Source: Cystobacter ferrugineus
Lineage (GTDB): Bacteria; Myxococcota; Myxococcia; Myxococcales; Myxococcaceae
Assembly: GCF_001887355.1 (NCBI RefSeq)
Contig: NZ_MPIN01000002.1
Location: forward strand, 1,147,068 to 1,211,067
Direction: 5' to 3'
DNA: 64,000 nucleotides
Numbering within the stretch: position 1 is the stretch's first letter; every line of letters begins with the position of its first letter. Both the position numbers and the translations under genes were made by a program. A model generated the notes under the pieces. It saw only the letters and a program-made list of their open reading frames with translations. It was not told the origin of the DNA and did no database searches. Positions 54,120 to 64,000 of the stretch are shown here, one piece after another.

Positions 54120-55871
54120 TCAGCGCCGCCCCAACCCGGTGCGGCTCGGCTCCACGTGCTCGGGCGAGAGCAGGGCCAGGGCTTCGCCTCGCGCGGCCAG
54201 GGGGAAGAGGGTGAAGCCGAAGTCCTCGGGGTTCGCCAGGAAGGAACGGAAGAGGGGGTCGTCGCGGAAGCGTGGATACCGGCGCAGCGCATCGGTCAGG
54301 AGAATCGCCGCCACCTTGTGCTCGCGCAGGAGCGCATCGAAAGTCACCCCGGGGGTGTAGTGCAGGACCGGGTAATAGGAGCGAGGCCCGAGGTAGGCAT
54401 CGTAGCCGCCCTCGGCCTCCAGCAGCGGCAACTGCTCGCCCGGTGGCAGCCGCTCCACCAGCCCGAGCGCCTCGATGGCGCGCACCCGCTGCAGGTGCAC
54501 CTGCCGCGCCGGGGCGCCGCCCGTTTCCGTGGAGAGGCGCTCGGCGAGGTTGGGGGTGAGCAGCGCGAGGCCGAGCGTCAGCAATCCGCCCACGGCCCCC
54601 TGCACGCGGCGCGGTACCGCCGCCACGCCCACCTGGGAGCCGAGCAGCATCAACAGGGCGAGGACGAACACCCCCTGGATGATGAGGTAGTGGGCCCTCG
54701 GCATGAGCAGCAGGGAGGACAGCACGGTGGGCACCTCCACGACGGCCAGCACCCAGAGCATCCGCTGGAGTCGCGGCTCGGCCAGCGTGCTCCGCCACCG
54801 CCGCCACCGCCAGAGCAGGCCCAGTCCCAGAGCCCCGAGGGCCGCCAGCAGCAGCACCCGCTCCACCCGCGCCAGGTCCCACGGCCCCCGCGTGGCGGAG
54901 AGGCCGCCCGGGCCCTGGGCGAAGAGTGAGAGGGAGGCGTCGGCGAAGGCCTTCACGTTGGTGCCCACGTGCCAGAGGAAGGCCTTGGGGTTGGCGCGCA
55001 GGGCGGCCCCCACGCTGTCCACCTCGCCGAAGACGGAGCGGATCACCCGTGGGCACTGGTTCCAGGGGTCCACCGGGCTGGGGTTGTGCCGCACGTGCTG
55101 GTAGGCGAAGTGCTGGCAGAAGGCATAGAAGCGGCGGTTCTTCGTGTCGCCGAAGGGGTTGCCGAGCCCCTGGAGCAGCAGCACCACCCCGAGGGTGAAC
55201 CCGGTGGCCACGGCTCCCGTCCGACCGCGCCAGGTGTGGCGCTCGCGCACGGCTCCGCGCACGAGCCACCCGAGGAAGAGGGCCGAGGCGAGCAGGAAGG
55301 CCAGGAAGAACTCCGGGCGCGCGAACGAGGCCACGAGCAGGCCCGTGGCGATGACGGCCCAGAACTCCTCCTTGGACTCGAGGAAGGAGGCCACCACGAG
55401 CGCGGCCTCCAGCACGAGCAGCGCGAGCAGCGTCGGCCGGGGCGGGACGTGCGGCGCCGCGGACAGCAGGTAGACAGCGGCGCCCAGGAGCGCGAGCAGC
55501 GGCCGCGCGCCCATCCTCCGCATGAAGACGTAGGCGCCCACGGTGGTGAGGACGCAGAGCACCTGGAGGTTGGCGTAGTGGAGCGCGACCGGCTCCGGCC
55601 AGAGGCGCGACAGGGCGGTGTACCAGAGGGAGTACAGCGGTCCCCACTCGGCGGCCGGCAGGTGGGACCAGGACAGCGTCAGCCCTCGGCGCAGGTAGTC
55701 CGCCTCGTCCCACATGGCCAGGTCCACGCCGTGCTCCAGCCCATGGAGCAGCTTCCAGCTCGTCACGAGCAGGAGCGCCAGGCAGCCCGCGTCCACGAGC
55801 CACGAGGGCCGGGCGCGAGCCGGGGGCTCCAGGGCTTCCAGCGAGGTTCCAGGGGGCGGGGGATGATGCAT
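54120..55871 (-). CDS. Multi-spanning membrane glycosyltransferase (PMT/ArnT-like)
   Basis: A 583-residue integral membrane protein with roughly ten hydrophobic helices (for example AGCLALLLVTSWKLLHG, ALVVASFLESKEE, VATGFTLGVVLLLQG). In the first periplasmic loop LAMWDEADYLRRGL carries the acidic DE pair (Asp 55-Glu 56) typical of lipid-linked-sugar transferases of the GT-C/GT39 class. The C-terminal ~150 residues are soluble and periplasmic. It probably transfers a sugar from a polyprenol carrier. It converges on the UGT gene, 15 bases apart. Confidence 0.75.
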   Translation of the reverse strand: MHHPPPPGTSLEALEPPARARPSWLVDAGCLALLLVTSWKLLHGLEHGVDLAMWDEADYLRRGLTLSWSHLPAAEWGPLYSLWYTALSRLWPEPVALHYANLQVLCVLTTVGAYVFMRRMGARPLLALLGAAVYLLSAAPHVPPRPTLLALLVLEAALVVASFLESKEEFWAVIATGLLVASFARPEFFLAFLLASALFLGWLVRGAVRERHTWRGRTGAVATGFTLGVVLLLQGLGNPFGDTKNRRFYAFCQHFAYQHVRHNPSPVDPWNQCPRVIRSVFGEVDSVGAALRANPKAFLWHVGTNVKAFADASLSLFAQGPGGLSATRGPWDLARVERVLLLAALGALGLGLLWRWRRWRSTLAEPRLQRMLWVLAVVEVPTVLSSLLLMPRAHYLIIQGVFVLALLMLLGSQVGVAAVPRRVQGAVGGLLTLGLALLTPNLAERLSTETGGAPARQVHLQRVRAIEALGLVERLPPGEQLPLLEAEGGYDAYLGPRSYYPVLHYTPGVTFDALLREHKVAAILLTDALRRYPRFRDDPLFRSFLANPEDFGFTLFPLAARGEALALLSPEHVEPSRTGLGRR

Positions 55872-56091
55872 GGCGCGGCGCGTTACAGCGCCCGCCGGAC
55901 GAAGTCACTTCCTTCTTCACCGTGAGCGTTCGCTAGTGCACCCCAGGTCCGTCGTGGACGGTGCCCTCGAAATGCTGAAGACGCGGTCGCGGTCCCTCGG
56001 AATTCCGAGGCCCGCGGGGCCTTCGTCCGGGCGCCGGGCATCGGAAGCGGGGAGCAGGGGAGGAGGCTCGTGCTTTGCACGATGCCCCGCC

Positions 56092-56865
56092 ATGCGAATG
56101 CTTCGTCGATGCAAGGTGATGGGAGCCGTTGCCCTCGTTTCCCTCGTGAGCGCATGCTCGCCAGACCCGGAGCCACCCCCTCGAGCCCGAGTGGGCTTCT
56201 GGCGTCCCGATGACCAACAAATCACCCTCCATGCCTTCGGCTTTTTTGGAGGCAGCTTCGAGTGGGTGGGGCGTCGCGATGTGCTGACGGGCGAGCAGCT
56301 CGAGGCGCTCTCCGGTTTGAAGTTCATCCCAAGCGCCGAGGGATGCGCGCAGGACATCATGGAGTACTCCCTCGTGGTCGTGGATGCGGCGGGCCAGGAG
56401 CGCGAGGCCACCGCTCGCGAGGACAACTCCTCCTGTGGGCCGGGCCGTGACGTGATCGATATCGAGACCCTGAAGCCGCTGCTCGCCACGCTCGAGTGCG
56501 GGGCAACGGGTTTCTCCAGCACCGAGCTCTCCAAGGCGAAGACGGTTCGTGCCGACAACGGTTGCCAGCACGCCTTCTTCTCCTACTCGGACGAGCCCTC
56601 GAAGTGGCTGAAGGTGGTGGCCTCGCGACCCGACCGGCCGCACACCTTCCAGGTGTCACAGTGCGAGGGCAAGACGACCGGACTCGTGCTGTTCGATGAG
56701 TCGGGCACGGTCCTGCTCGCCAGGGGCAGCGCGCAGGGCACGTCCAGCTCCGACTGCGCCACGCTCACCCATCCGCTGGAGGCCGGACGCGTCTACGCCC
56801 TCCAGGTGACGAGCCAGGCGGTGACGACGGGCGGCCACGTGTATCTGGAGATCCGCGGCGACTGA
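56092..56865 (+). CDS. Lipoprotein of unknown function
   Basis: A 257-residue lipoprotein with signal peptide and lipobox (VALVSLVSAC). The mature part has Cys residues probably in pairs (SAEGCAQDI, NSSCGPGRDV, LECGATG, DNGCQHAF) and two beta-rich halves. The end (AGRVYALQVTSQAVTTGGHV) resembles bacterial pre-peptidase-type beta-sandwich strands. I do not recognise a family. ATG 56092 is the likely start; ATG 56098 is an alternative. The 220 bp upstream, divergent from the membrane glycosyltransferase, hold nothing clear. Confidence 0.65.
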   Translation: MRMLRRCKVMGAVALVSLVSACSPDPEPPPRARVGFWRPDDQQITLHAFGFFGGSFEWVGRRDVLTGEQLEALSGLKFIPSAEGCAQDIMEYSLVVVDAAGQEREATAREDNSSCGPGRDVIDIETLKPLLATLECGATGFSSTELSKAKTVRADNGCQHAFFSYSDEPSKWLKVVASRPDRPHTFQVSQCEGKTTGLVLFDESGTVLLARGSAQGTSSSDCATLTHPLEAGRVYALQVTSQAVTTGGHVYLEIRGD

Positions 56866-56884
56866 AGGCGTTCCCCGTCGGGGC

Positions 56885-57826
56885 TCACGTTTCCTCCAGG
56901 ACCGTCTCGCCGGGAGCGCCACCCGTGGGCGCCTGCCCCAGGCCCTCGCGCACCCAGCGGGCCAGCTCGGACGGTCCGCCCTCGGGGCGCGCGCGCCGCG
57001 GGGGGGAGAGCATCCGCCGCAACACCTCGGCCGAGGCCACCCGGTCCTCGGGCGCGCGCGCCAGACACGCCCGGAGCACCGGCCGCACGTCCTCGGCCAC
57101 GTCCGACAGCGGCCCCACCCGGGCCTCGCGGATGCGCTCCATGGTCTCCAGCGGCGTGTCCCCATCGAAGGGCCGGCGCCCGGTGAGCAGCTCGTGCAGG
57201 GTGATGCCCAGCGAGAAGAGATCGCTCGCGGGCCCCAGCGCGCCACCGCGCACCTGCTCCGGCGACATATAGGCATACGTGCCCTTGCGCACCCCGGCAC
57301 GCGTCTGGTCGCGCAGCAGCGTGGCCTTGGCGATGCCGAAGTCCGCCAGCTTCACCTCGCCCAGCCGGGACACCAGCACGTTGGAGGGCGTCACGTCCCG
57401 GTGCACGAGCCCCAGCGGCCGGCCCGCCTCGTCCTCCAACCCGTGCACCGCGGCGAGCCCCAGCGCGAGCTCGTCCGCCACGAAGAGCGCCAGCGCTTCT
57501 CCGGGGAGCGAGCGCGTCAGGAGACTCGCCAGATCCGCGCCCTCCACGTAGTCCAGCCGCACGTAGTAGACGCCCTCGGCGAAGCCCAGGTCGTGCACGC
57601 CCACGAGGTTGCGGTGGCTCAGCCGCGCGCCCAGCCGGCCCTCCTCGAGGAACATCCGCTCGTAGGTGGGATTGCCCACGTGCTCGGGGCGGAGCACCTT
57701 GAGCACCACGCGCTTCTCGAAGCCGCTGGCCCCGAAGGCCAGGGCGAGGAACACCTCGGCCATGCCTCCCGCGCCCAGCCGGCGCACGAGGCGGTAGGGG
57801 CCCAACTGTCGCGGCAACTCCCTCAC
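56885..57826 (-). CDS. Soluble Ser/Thr protein kinase
   Basis: A 313-residue Hanks-type kinase consisting almost only of the catalytic domain. Gly loop LGAGGMAEVFLA, catalytic Lys 43 (VVLKVL), Glu 62, HRDVTPSNV with Asp 144, and DFG at 162-164 are all present, followed by GTYAYMSPEQVRGG. The last ~40 residues are a Pro/Gly-rich tail with no membrane helix. It is divergent from an FHA-domain sigma-54 activator only 23 bp away. FHA domains bind phospho-Thr, so the activator is a likely substrate or partner. Confidence 0.93.
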   Translation of the reverse strand: MRELPRQLGPYRLVRRLGAGGMAEVFLALAFGASGFEKRVVLKVLRPEHVGNPTYERMFLEEGRLGARLSHRNLVGVHDLGFAEGVYYVRLDYVEGADLASLLTRSLPGEALALFVADELALGLAAVHGLEDEAGRPLGLVHRDVTPSNVLVSRLGEVKLADFGIAKATLLRDQTRAGVRKGTYAYMSPEQVRGGALGPASDLFSLGITLHELLTGRRPFDGDTPLETMERIREARVGPLSDVAEDVRPVLRACLARAPEDRVASAEVLRRMLSPPRRARPEGGPSELARWVREGLGQAPTGGAPGETVLEET

Positions 57827-57849
57827 CCGGCCTAGACTAGCGCGGCCCC

Positions 57850-59184
<1,335 letters not shown>

Positions 59185-59278
59185 GACGGCGTTATGCCCG
59201 GATGGGTGTCTTGGTGTGCCTGGGTTGTGGGCTTGTTCGCTCGCCGCATAGGGGCCTTCGCGGTTCGTGAGCGGTCGT

Positions 59279-60403
59279 TTAGCGCTTGGGGGAACGTCCT
59301 TTGCTCCGAACGGTCCGCGTGCTGGACTTCTTGCGTGCTGGGCGCTTGGGTGGAGTGGTTCTGGCGACAACCTCCACGCTTCCTGGTCCATGGGCTATCC
59401 GCGGCGGGCCGGCTTCAGGCGGAAAGCTCAGCGTGACGTAGCAGTCCGGGAACCCCGGTGCGGGTGGATCGAACTCCAGATCGTTCGAGCGCCTTGCGAG
59501 TTGAGCGCGCGTCAACCGCTGTGGTGTACCAGCCTGTTCGCCATATCCTCGCGGCAATGCTGTCAGGTGGACGGCCGATGCATGCTGGAGGAGGAGATGC
59601 ATGCCCTCGCCAGTATTGAATCGGGGCAGGTTCTGGCTAGCAAAAGGAGTGGCGATGAACATCGACTTCCTCCCCTTCGCCCCTTTCAACACGCCTCGGT
59701 GCTGGGCATCCCACGAACCATGATGGGCCACCTTGTAGATGGCGTGTTTGGCGAGAGCGGGCGTTCGCTTCAATGCTTCACTCCATCCGTTCCCGGGCTT
59801 CTCGACCAGATCGGAACCCAGGAGTATGGAATGTCCACGCCACTCGATGAGGAGCGCTGATGCTGCGCGGTTCCAGTCGAAATGGGCAGTCTTTCCTTCC
59901 CATGCGGCGAAGGCATCCTGGCGGGCGGCCTCTTCAGGCGAAAGCACCCGGATGGTGGCTTCGCCGAGCGTTTCGGTGCTCTCGGTCTCAAGGAGCCAGC
60001 GACAGGGTGGATGCGTCTGCCAACGCTGGAGGATGGTGGCCACGGCTTGTTCGGTCACTCCCGCGTCGAAGTAATGCTGCAGATCATCGAGAGATGTGCC
60101 GCGCCGGGGAGAGGGAAAGAGCAAGCCGATCTTCGGCCAGTCCTTCTTGGCGCCCTGCGTCGCATGCTCGAGCACCTGAGCCACTCCTCTCGAGTGGTCG
60201 AGATGGGGATGTGTCAGGATCACGAGCTTCGGTCGGATGCCGTAGTGGGTGACCAGCTGGGGGCCGTATGGCGTGCGGCTCGCTGCACAACCATCGACGA
60301 GAAGCCAGTCATCGGGCGGCGCTCGAACCGCCACGAGTTCTCCGACTCCGGGACCGAATAAGAAGATCTGGAGATGATCAGGTTGTAGAGGAGGTAAAGG
60401 CAC
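59279..60403 (-). CDS. Metallo-beta-lactamase-fold hydrolase (ComEC-C-terminal-like)
   Basis: A 374-residue MBL-fold protein. The metal motif VILTHPHLDHSRG is complete (His 65, His 67, Asp 69, His 70). LLGSDLVEKP and VAHHGSWDAQHRG are the later metal-binding motifs. This spacing is like the nuclease domain of ComEC and stand-alone conflict-system MBL proteins. The last ~30 residues are very basic (Lys/Arg/Ser), perhaps for nucleic-acid binding. It starts at GTG 60403 and overlaps the end of the NTPase gene by 26 bases, so the two are translationally linked. It may be the effector of the pair. Confidence 0.85.
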   Translation of the reverse strand: MPLPPLQPDHLQIFLFGPGVGELVAVRAPPDDWLLVDGCAASRTPYGPQLVTHYGIRPKLVILTHPHLDHSRGVAQVLEHATQGAKKDWPKIGLLFPSPRRGTSLDDLQHYFDAGVTEQAVATILQRWQTHPPCRWLLETESTETLGEATIRVLSPEEAARQDAFAAWEGKTAHFDWNRAASALLIEWRGHSILLGSDLVEKPGNGWSEALKRTPALAKHAIYKVAHHGSWDAQHRGVLKGAKGRKSMFIATPFASQNLPRFNTGEGMHLLLQHASAVHLTALPRGYGEQAGTPQRLTRAQLARRSNDLEFDPPAPGFPDCYVTLSFPPEAGPPRIAHGPGSVEVVARTTPPKRPARKKSSTRTVRSKGRSPKR

Positions 60404-62435
60404 TGAGAATATATCGGTCGGGAGGTGGGAAGATAGCAGGGCCGAGCGAGAAGTCCTCTTTGCGGCTCCCAGTGTGACTCAGGATGAGTTCCTGTGGTGC
60501 CCTCTTTCCGGTCACTGGACGTAAGACCACCAGCTCGACAAAAGTACCGGCTGGGAGCTTCAAGCTCGCGGCGTGGGAGCTCAGGCGATGGAATTGTTCC
60601 ATGGTTAGATCTCGCCAGCCGTAGCGCTCATGACCTGTTTGGGGGTCCCGCTTCGCGATCCGGATGTGGACTCCTCGTGCGTCGACACTGGCAATGCGGC
60701 CGGGGTACCAGTCTTCGATGCGGGCCGCGTCGGCGGGATCGAGAATCAGGTGAGGGCCGTGCCAGCGTTGCTCGACAGGGATGAAGGGCGGGAAAACCAA
60801 CTTGTTCTCCTCAGCCTCCTGCAAGACCCTCATGAACCGGATGAAATTCCGATACCAAGGAGCAGTTTCCTGCACGGAAGAAGGTACGTCCGCGAGCACA
60901 CGCTCCGCGAACTCCAATTGACCGCGATGCAGCAACAACCAAGCCACCTGCCTGTGCAACTCGTCGTAGATCCAGCCTCGCTCTCCGGGTTCGCCCGGAA
61001 TCAACTTTGCCAGAGCAGTCCCCCATGCCTTCTTGGCATCCAGTAGACGGCCTGTGGTGATCAGAAAGCAGATCAGACGTCCGTGAAACCAGACCTGGTC
61101 AGAGCGCAGGGCCAGGGCCTCACGATACTCGTCCTCGACCCGTTGCGGCTCCGTCGCTAGGATGTCCAGGTTGTAGGCCAAGTAGTGATGGGCGTACCAG
61201 TCGCCTGAATTGTGCTCGAGCGCCCTCTCGTAGGCGCGGACCGCTTCAGGATAGCGCTCTTTCAGACTCAAGGACTTGCCCAACGCATCGTATTGTTCCG
61301 AGAAGAAAATGGAGAACTTCTCCGAGAAGAGCGTTTCGGCATCGCCCGCTTCGGTGAGGTGATAGACGCACTCCATTTCCTGTCGCAATGCAATGGAGAG
61401 GTCTTCCGTGTTCCGAGCCTTCTCGAACCGGGTTTGGTGGTAATGAGCCGCTTGGCGGTGGGCCTCGATGATCTCCTGTCTCGTCAGCCAGTTGTGGTCG
61501 CGTGCCTCTCGAGCCAGCAGATCGTGCAGTACCCAGCGCCCGTTCTCTTTGAAGAGCAGCGCTTGTCGGAGAATGGTGGCACTTTGTTGTTCGAGTTGCT
61601 CGGCCCCTGCCATGCGCAAGAACGTTTCATCGAACGGTTCGCGTAGCAAGGACAGCCGGCCGATGACTTTCTTCAGTTGTTCTGGCCCCGCCCACGCGGA
61701 TAGCAGTCGGCGCACGAGTTCCCGGTAATGCCAACCGTTCGCCAGTACTTCGGCCGGATCCACGCCCTTGACCACGAGTGCCACGGCGAGGCGCAGTTCG
61801 AAGGGGGAGTACTCGTTCCACTGCTCTCCACCAGCATTCAAGAGCCGTTCCGCGTATGCTCCGAGCCCGTTCCATCGCTTCGGTTGGAGTACTTCTGAGG
61901 CAATGCAACGGGTTGGTAGTACGACCTCCGTCGCATCAACGAGTGGTGCGGAGGATGACGCCGTCACAACCTTCTGGAGGTCCCTCACGCCAAGTAGCTT
62001 CTGCGTCAGTTCGTAAGCTTCGAGCGCAAAGAGGGTCTGCGGGAATCCTCGGGGGAGCTCAAGCCTGGGATTGTCGAATACCAGGACTGTCCCGGGCTGC
62101 CTTGCGAGTGTCTCCGCCACCAACTCGAGCTTCTGGCTCCAAGCCCTTTTCGGAGATTTGATCTCCGGCAGAACTTGAGGGGCCAAATCATTCAGTTGGC
62201 TGGCCGCGTGCAAGAGCGCGACGGCCGCCGCATCATCCCCGTTCCGGGGTATCGAAATGAAGACGACGGGTTGTTTTCTTTCTTCGGCGAGAACCCGCGC
62301 CAGCTTGGCAGCCGCTGCGCTCTTGCCTGCGCTCCGCTGCCCCTTCAGCGCCAGCATTGTTGCACCGGAGCCAAGGGCCGCGCGCATCTCGGCGACGGCT
62401 TCGTCGACGCCTGGTAAGGAGATCGTAGAATCCAC
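60378..62435 (-). CDS. STAND-type NTPase with TPR region
   Basis: A 685-residue protein. Walker A GQRSAGKS is at 32-39. VLVFDNPRLELP, with Asp 121, is a Walker B candidate. A winged-helix-like region follows (ILRQALLFKENGRWVLHDLL), then helical TPR-like repeats at ~380-520 (YPEAVRAYERALEHNSGDWY). The C-terminal ~130 residues are beta-rich (YPGRIASVDARGVHIRIAKR) and of unknown fold. This layout fits STAND NTPases that sense a ligand through repeats. It starts at GTG 62435 without a clear ribosome-binding site. Linked to an MBL-fold protein, it looks like a two-gene defence module. Base composition is visibly less GC-rich than its neighbours. Confidence 0.75.
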   Translation of the reverse strand: MDSTISLPGVDEAVAEMRAALGSGATMLALKGQRSAGKSAAAAKLARVLAEERKQPVVFISIPRNGDDAAAVALLHAASQLNDLAPQVLPEIKSPKRAWSQKLELVAETLARQPGTVLVFDNPRLELPRGFPQTLFALEAYELTQKLLGVRDLQKVVTASSSAPLVDATEVVLPTRCIASEVLQPKRWNGLGAYAERLLNAGGEQWNEYSPFELRLAVALVVKGVDPAEVLANGWHYRELVRRLLSAWAGPEQLKKVIGRLSLLREPFDETFLRMAGAEQLEQQSATILRQALLFKENGRWVLHDLLAREARDHNWLTRQEIIEAHRQAAHYHQTRFEKARNTEDLSIALRQEMECVYHLTEAGDAETLFSEKFSIFFSEQYDALGKSLSLKERYPEAVRAYERALEHNSGDWYAHHYLAYNLDILATEPQRVEDEYREALALRSDQVWFHGRLICFLITTGRLLDAKKAWGTALAKLIPGEPGERGWIYDELHRQVAWLLLHRGQLEFAERVLADVPSSVQETAPWYRNFIRFMRVLQEAEENKLVFPPFIPVEQRWHGPHLILDPADAARIEDWYPGRIASVDARGVHIRIAKRDPQTGHERYGWRDLTMEQFHRLSSHAASLKLPAGTFVELVVLRPVTGKRAPQELILSHTGSRKEDFSLGPAIFPPPDRYILSAFTSSTT

Positions 62436-62990
62436 AGGCAGTACTTAACACAGGTGAAAGTGCAGGCGCGAACGTGAGAATCAGGCTCCGTCATATGTTC
62501 GGTGCCAACAGTGCCTTGCTCGCCCATCGAGCGCGGGCGAAGCATGGGTGATGGACCGGACGGAATTTCCCTCCGCTCTCGATACGCCCAGCCCCCACCG
62601 TCGAACCAGCTTCGGTCCCCGAGCGCGAGCGCATGGGTCGGATGAGGGCCCGGTTGAGGGAGGCGGGTTTGTTGCGAGAGGGCGGCGAAGGGGTCTGGCG
62701 GGGCAAGAGAAGCGTGTGTCGCGTCGGGTGTATCGGCCTGTAGTTCCCTTGGGGCTCGCCCGGAGTTGCTGCACCGCTGGGACTTCGGGCCGGGAGCAGT
62801 GCGAGGCCCTGGCCCGCCGTCATGGCCGCTGCCCGGGGAGCGCGCTCCCTGACGCGTCCGCGCGCGAAGCGTGCCCGGCATTGTCTTTGTTTCATGAGTC
62901 CGGTGGGGAGCGCAATCCATCCACCGACGGATGGGTTCTAGCGCGCGGTGCCCCCATATAGGGCGCCCCTTTCTCGTGGAGGTCGCGCGG
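62436..62990. other. 555-bp intergenic region with a possible decayed gene end
   Basis: The region separates the divergent NTPase and ATP-grasp genes. I find no convincing gene in it. At 62800-62841 it holds a short degenerate match to the 3' end of the FHA activator gene. The part next to the NTPase start is AT-richer (TTAAGTACT at 62442-62450 on the minus strand could serve as a promoter element). The rest shows nothing clear. Confidence 0.5.
62800..62841 (+). repeat. Degenerate copy of FHA-activator 3' end
   Basis: Partner of 59135-59176. Within the best 22 bases the two differences are CGC to CGT and CAC to CAT, both synonymous in the ALARRHG frame. The flanks do not match well and no stop codon is shared. 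Confidence 0.35.
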
Positions 62991-63878
62991 ATGCCCCAGA
63001 CCGAGATTCTCTTTTGCCGTCCCGTGACGGCGCAGGCGCTGGATGACCGGATGGACCTCGAGGCCGAGGCCGCGGAGGAACTCGGGATCGCCCACCACCC
63101 GGTGGTGCTCGAGGACGTGGTGGACGGGGAGTTCGAGCGGGCGCTCGAGCTGCTTCCCCAGCGGGGACGGAGGCTGCTGTACCGCGGCTGGATGCTCACG
63201 GAGGACGAGTACTCCGCCCTGTACGAGGCGCTGCTCGAGCGGGGTCACACGCTCGTGGTGTCCCCTGACGAGTACGCGGCCGCGCACTACCTGCCCAACT
63301 ACCACCCGGAGCTCCAGGACCTGGCGGTGCCCGCGCGCTGGACGTTCGGCACGGACCTGGACGAGGCCTGGGAGGCGGCGCGGGAGTTGGGGGAGGGGCC
63401 CTGGGTGCTCAAGGACCATGTGAAGTCGGTGAAGGAGCGCTGGCATCACTGCTGCTTCGTGCCCGGAGGCGCCTCCCGTGAGCGGTTCATCGAGATCTGC
63501 GAGAACCTCATCGAGGAGCGAGGGGAGCGCTTCGAGAGGGGGCTCGTCATCCGCCCCTACGTGCCGCTTCGGCGCGTCGCGCAGACGGAGGAGCGCCCGC
63601 TGCACTACGAGTTCCGTCTGTTCTTCGCCAGCGGCCGGCTCATCGCCTCCGAGGTCTACGACGACGTGGACGTGCTCAAACCGGACCTCTCGCGGTTCGC
63701 CTCCCTGGGCCGGCGGATCGACTCCCCGTTCTTCACCGCGGATGTCGCGATGCTGGAGTCCGGTGACTGGGTGGTGGTGGAGCTGGGCGATGGGGGCGTC
63801 TCCACGCTCCCGCCCCTCATGGATCCCCGTGACTTCTACCGCTCGCTCCAGGGCTCGGACCTCTGGGACGAGGGCTGA
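62991..63878 (+). CDS. ATP-grasp (R2K clade) domain protein
   Basis: A 295-residue protein. It opens with a short pre-ATP-grasp part (ILFCRPVTAQALDDRMDLEA). The ATP-grasp core has GPWVLKDHVKSVKERWHHCC with the nucleotide-binding Lys, HYEFRLFFASGRLI and the metal-binding end WVVVELGDGGVSTLP. This matches R2K-type ATP-grasp proteins often found alone or near phage and conflict genes. The substrate is unknown; these enzymes join an amine to a carboxylate. GGAGG precedes ATG 62991. Confidence 0.8.
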   Translation: MPQTEILFCRPVTAQALDDRMDLEAEAAEELGIAHHPVVLEDVVDGEFERALELLPQRGRRLLYRGWMLTEDEYSALYEALLERGHTLVVSPDEYAAAHYLPNYHPELQDLAVPARWTFGTDLDEAWEAARELGEGPWVLKDHVKSVKERWHHCCFVPGGASRERFIEICENLIEERGERFERGLVIRPYVPLRRVAQTEERPLHYEFRLFFASGRLIASEVYDDVDVLKPDLSRFASLGRRIDSPFFTADVAMLESGDWVVVELGDGGVSTLPPLMDPRDFYRSLQGSDLWDEG

Positions 63879-63912
63879 AGACGGACGTGGAGCCCGCTCC
63901 GCTCGGAGGGGC

Positions 63913-64000
63913 TCACTCCCTCACGGAGACGAGCACCGCGGTGATGTTGTCCCGGCCTCCCAGCTCGTAGGCCTCCTCCACCAGCCGCTCGGCGAGTCCC
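63913..64000 (-). CDS. PP2C-family Ser/Thr phosphatase, C-terminal end only
   Basis: The last 29 codons of a gene entering from the right edge. They read LAERLVEEAYELGGRDNITA then VLVSVRE and stop. GGRDNITAVLV is the conserved last motif of PP2C phosphatases, where Asp binds metal. The rest lies outside the window. It converges on the ATP-grasp gene, 34 bases apart. Confidence 0.8.
   Translation of the reverse strand, partial: GLAERLVEEAYELGGRDNITAVLVSVRE

Noticed and set aside
62442-62450. TTAAGTACT region as a firm promoter for the NTPase gene
   Set aside because: It is AT-rich for this genome, but no paired -35 element could be identified with confidence.

Overview
The window looks like a piece of a myxobacterial chromosome, most probably suborder Cystobacterineae (Archangium/Cystobacter/Myxococcus relatives). 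The evidence is very high GC with strong G/C third-position bias, a MYXO-CTERM sorting tail, many lipoproteins built from ELWxxDGT or FG-GAP repeats, NtrC-type and FHA-type sigma-54 activators, a soluble Ser/Thr kinase and a type VI secretion VgrG/Rhs locus. I see no tRNA, rRNA or CRISPR array.

1-16334 (all minus strand) is a polymorphic-toxin locus. Read in the direction of transcription it holds vgrG, a TPR-type accessory protein, full-length Rhs effector A with its immunity gene, full-length Rhs effector B (GIY-YIG-like tip) with its immunity gene, an orphan Rhs tip with an EndoU-like nuclease plus a MafI-like immunity gene, a second orphan tip with a nucleotidyltransferase-like toxin that carries two frameshifts, its small immunity gene, and an IS630-type element cut by the window edge. 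Toxin and immunity genes overlap or nearly touch. Repeats of Rhs core DNA separate the cassettes, as expected if new tips displace old ones and leave them as a downstream archive.

16434-26141 holds a Gfo/Idh/MocA oxidoreductase and a HAD phosphatase, then two very large exported proteins facing each other across a hairpin: an FN3/FG-GAP lipoprotein and an ELWxxDGT/HYR protein with a MYXO-CTERM tail. A 20-bp motif lies about 100 bp upstream of both. 26423-30815 carries an XRE regulator, a small unknown gene and a histidine kinase/NtrC response-regulator pair.

30829-32346 is a small inserted cassette: a secreted papain-fold-like toxin and a two-repeat probable immunity protein, bounded by the intact 3' end of the response-regulator gene and a decayed copy of that same 3' end. 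59279-62435 (STAND-type NTPase plus metallo-beta-lactamase-fold protein, resembling a defence pair) sits in the same position relative to another sigma-54 activator gene, with a shorter and weaker match to that gene's 3' end beyond it. I regard this shared arrangement as the most interesting signal in the window.

32380-57826 is mostly core or lifestyle gene content: an FG-GAP lipoprotein, Kup potassium transporter, a pseudo-receiver, a membrane protein and an EIIA-Ntr-like protein, OsmC, pirin, small lipoproteins, an ADP-ribosylglycohydrolase, an ELWxxDGT lipoprotein, RNase HI with a viroplasmin-like tail, an SPFH protein, two tandem lipoprotein serpins with different predicted reactive centres, a GH3 glycosidase, an exported protein, a UGT-type and a membrane glycosyltransferase, and a Ser/Thr kinase. 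The window ends with an R2K-type ATP-grasp protein and the last 29 codons of a PP2C phosphatase. All functional calls rest on reading motifs by eye; no database search was run.
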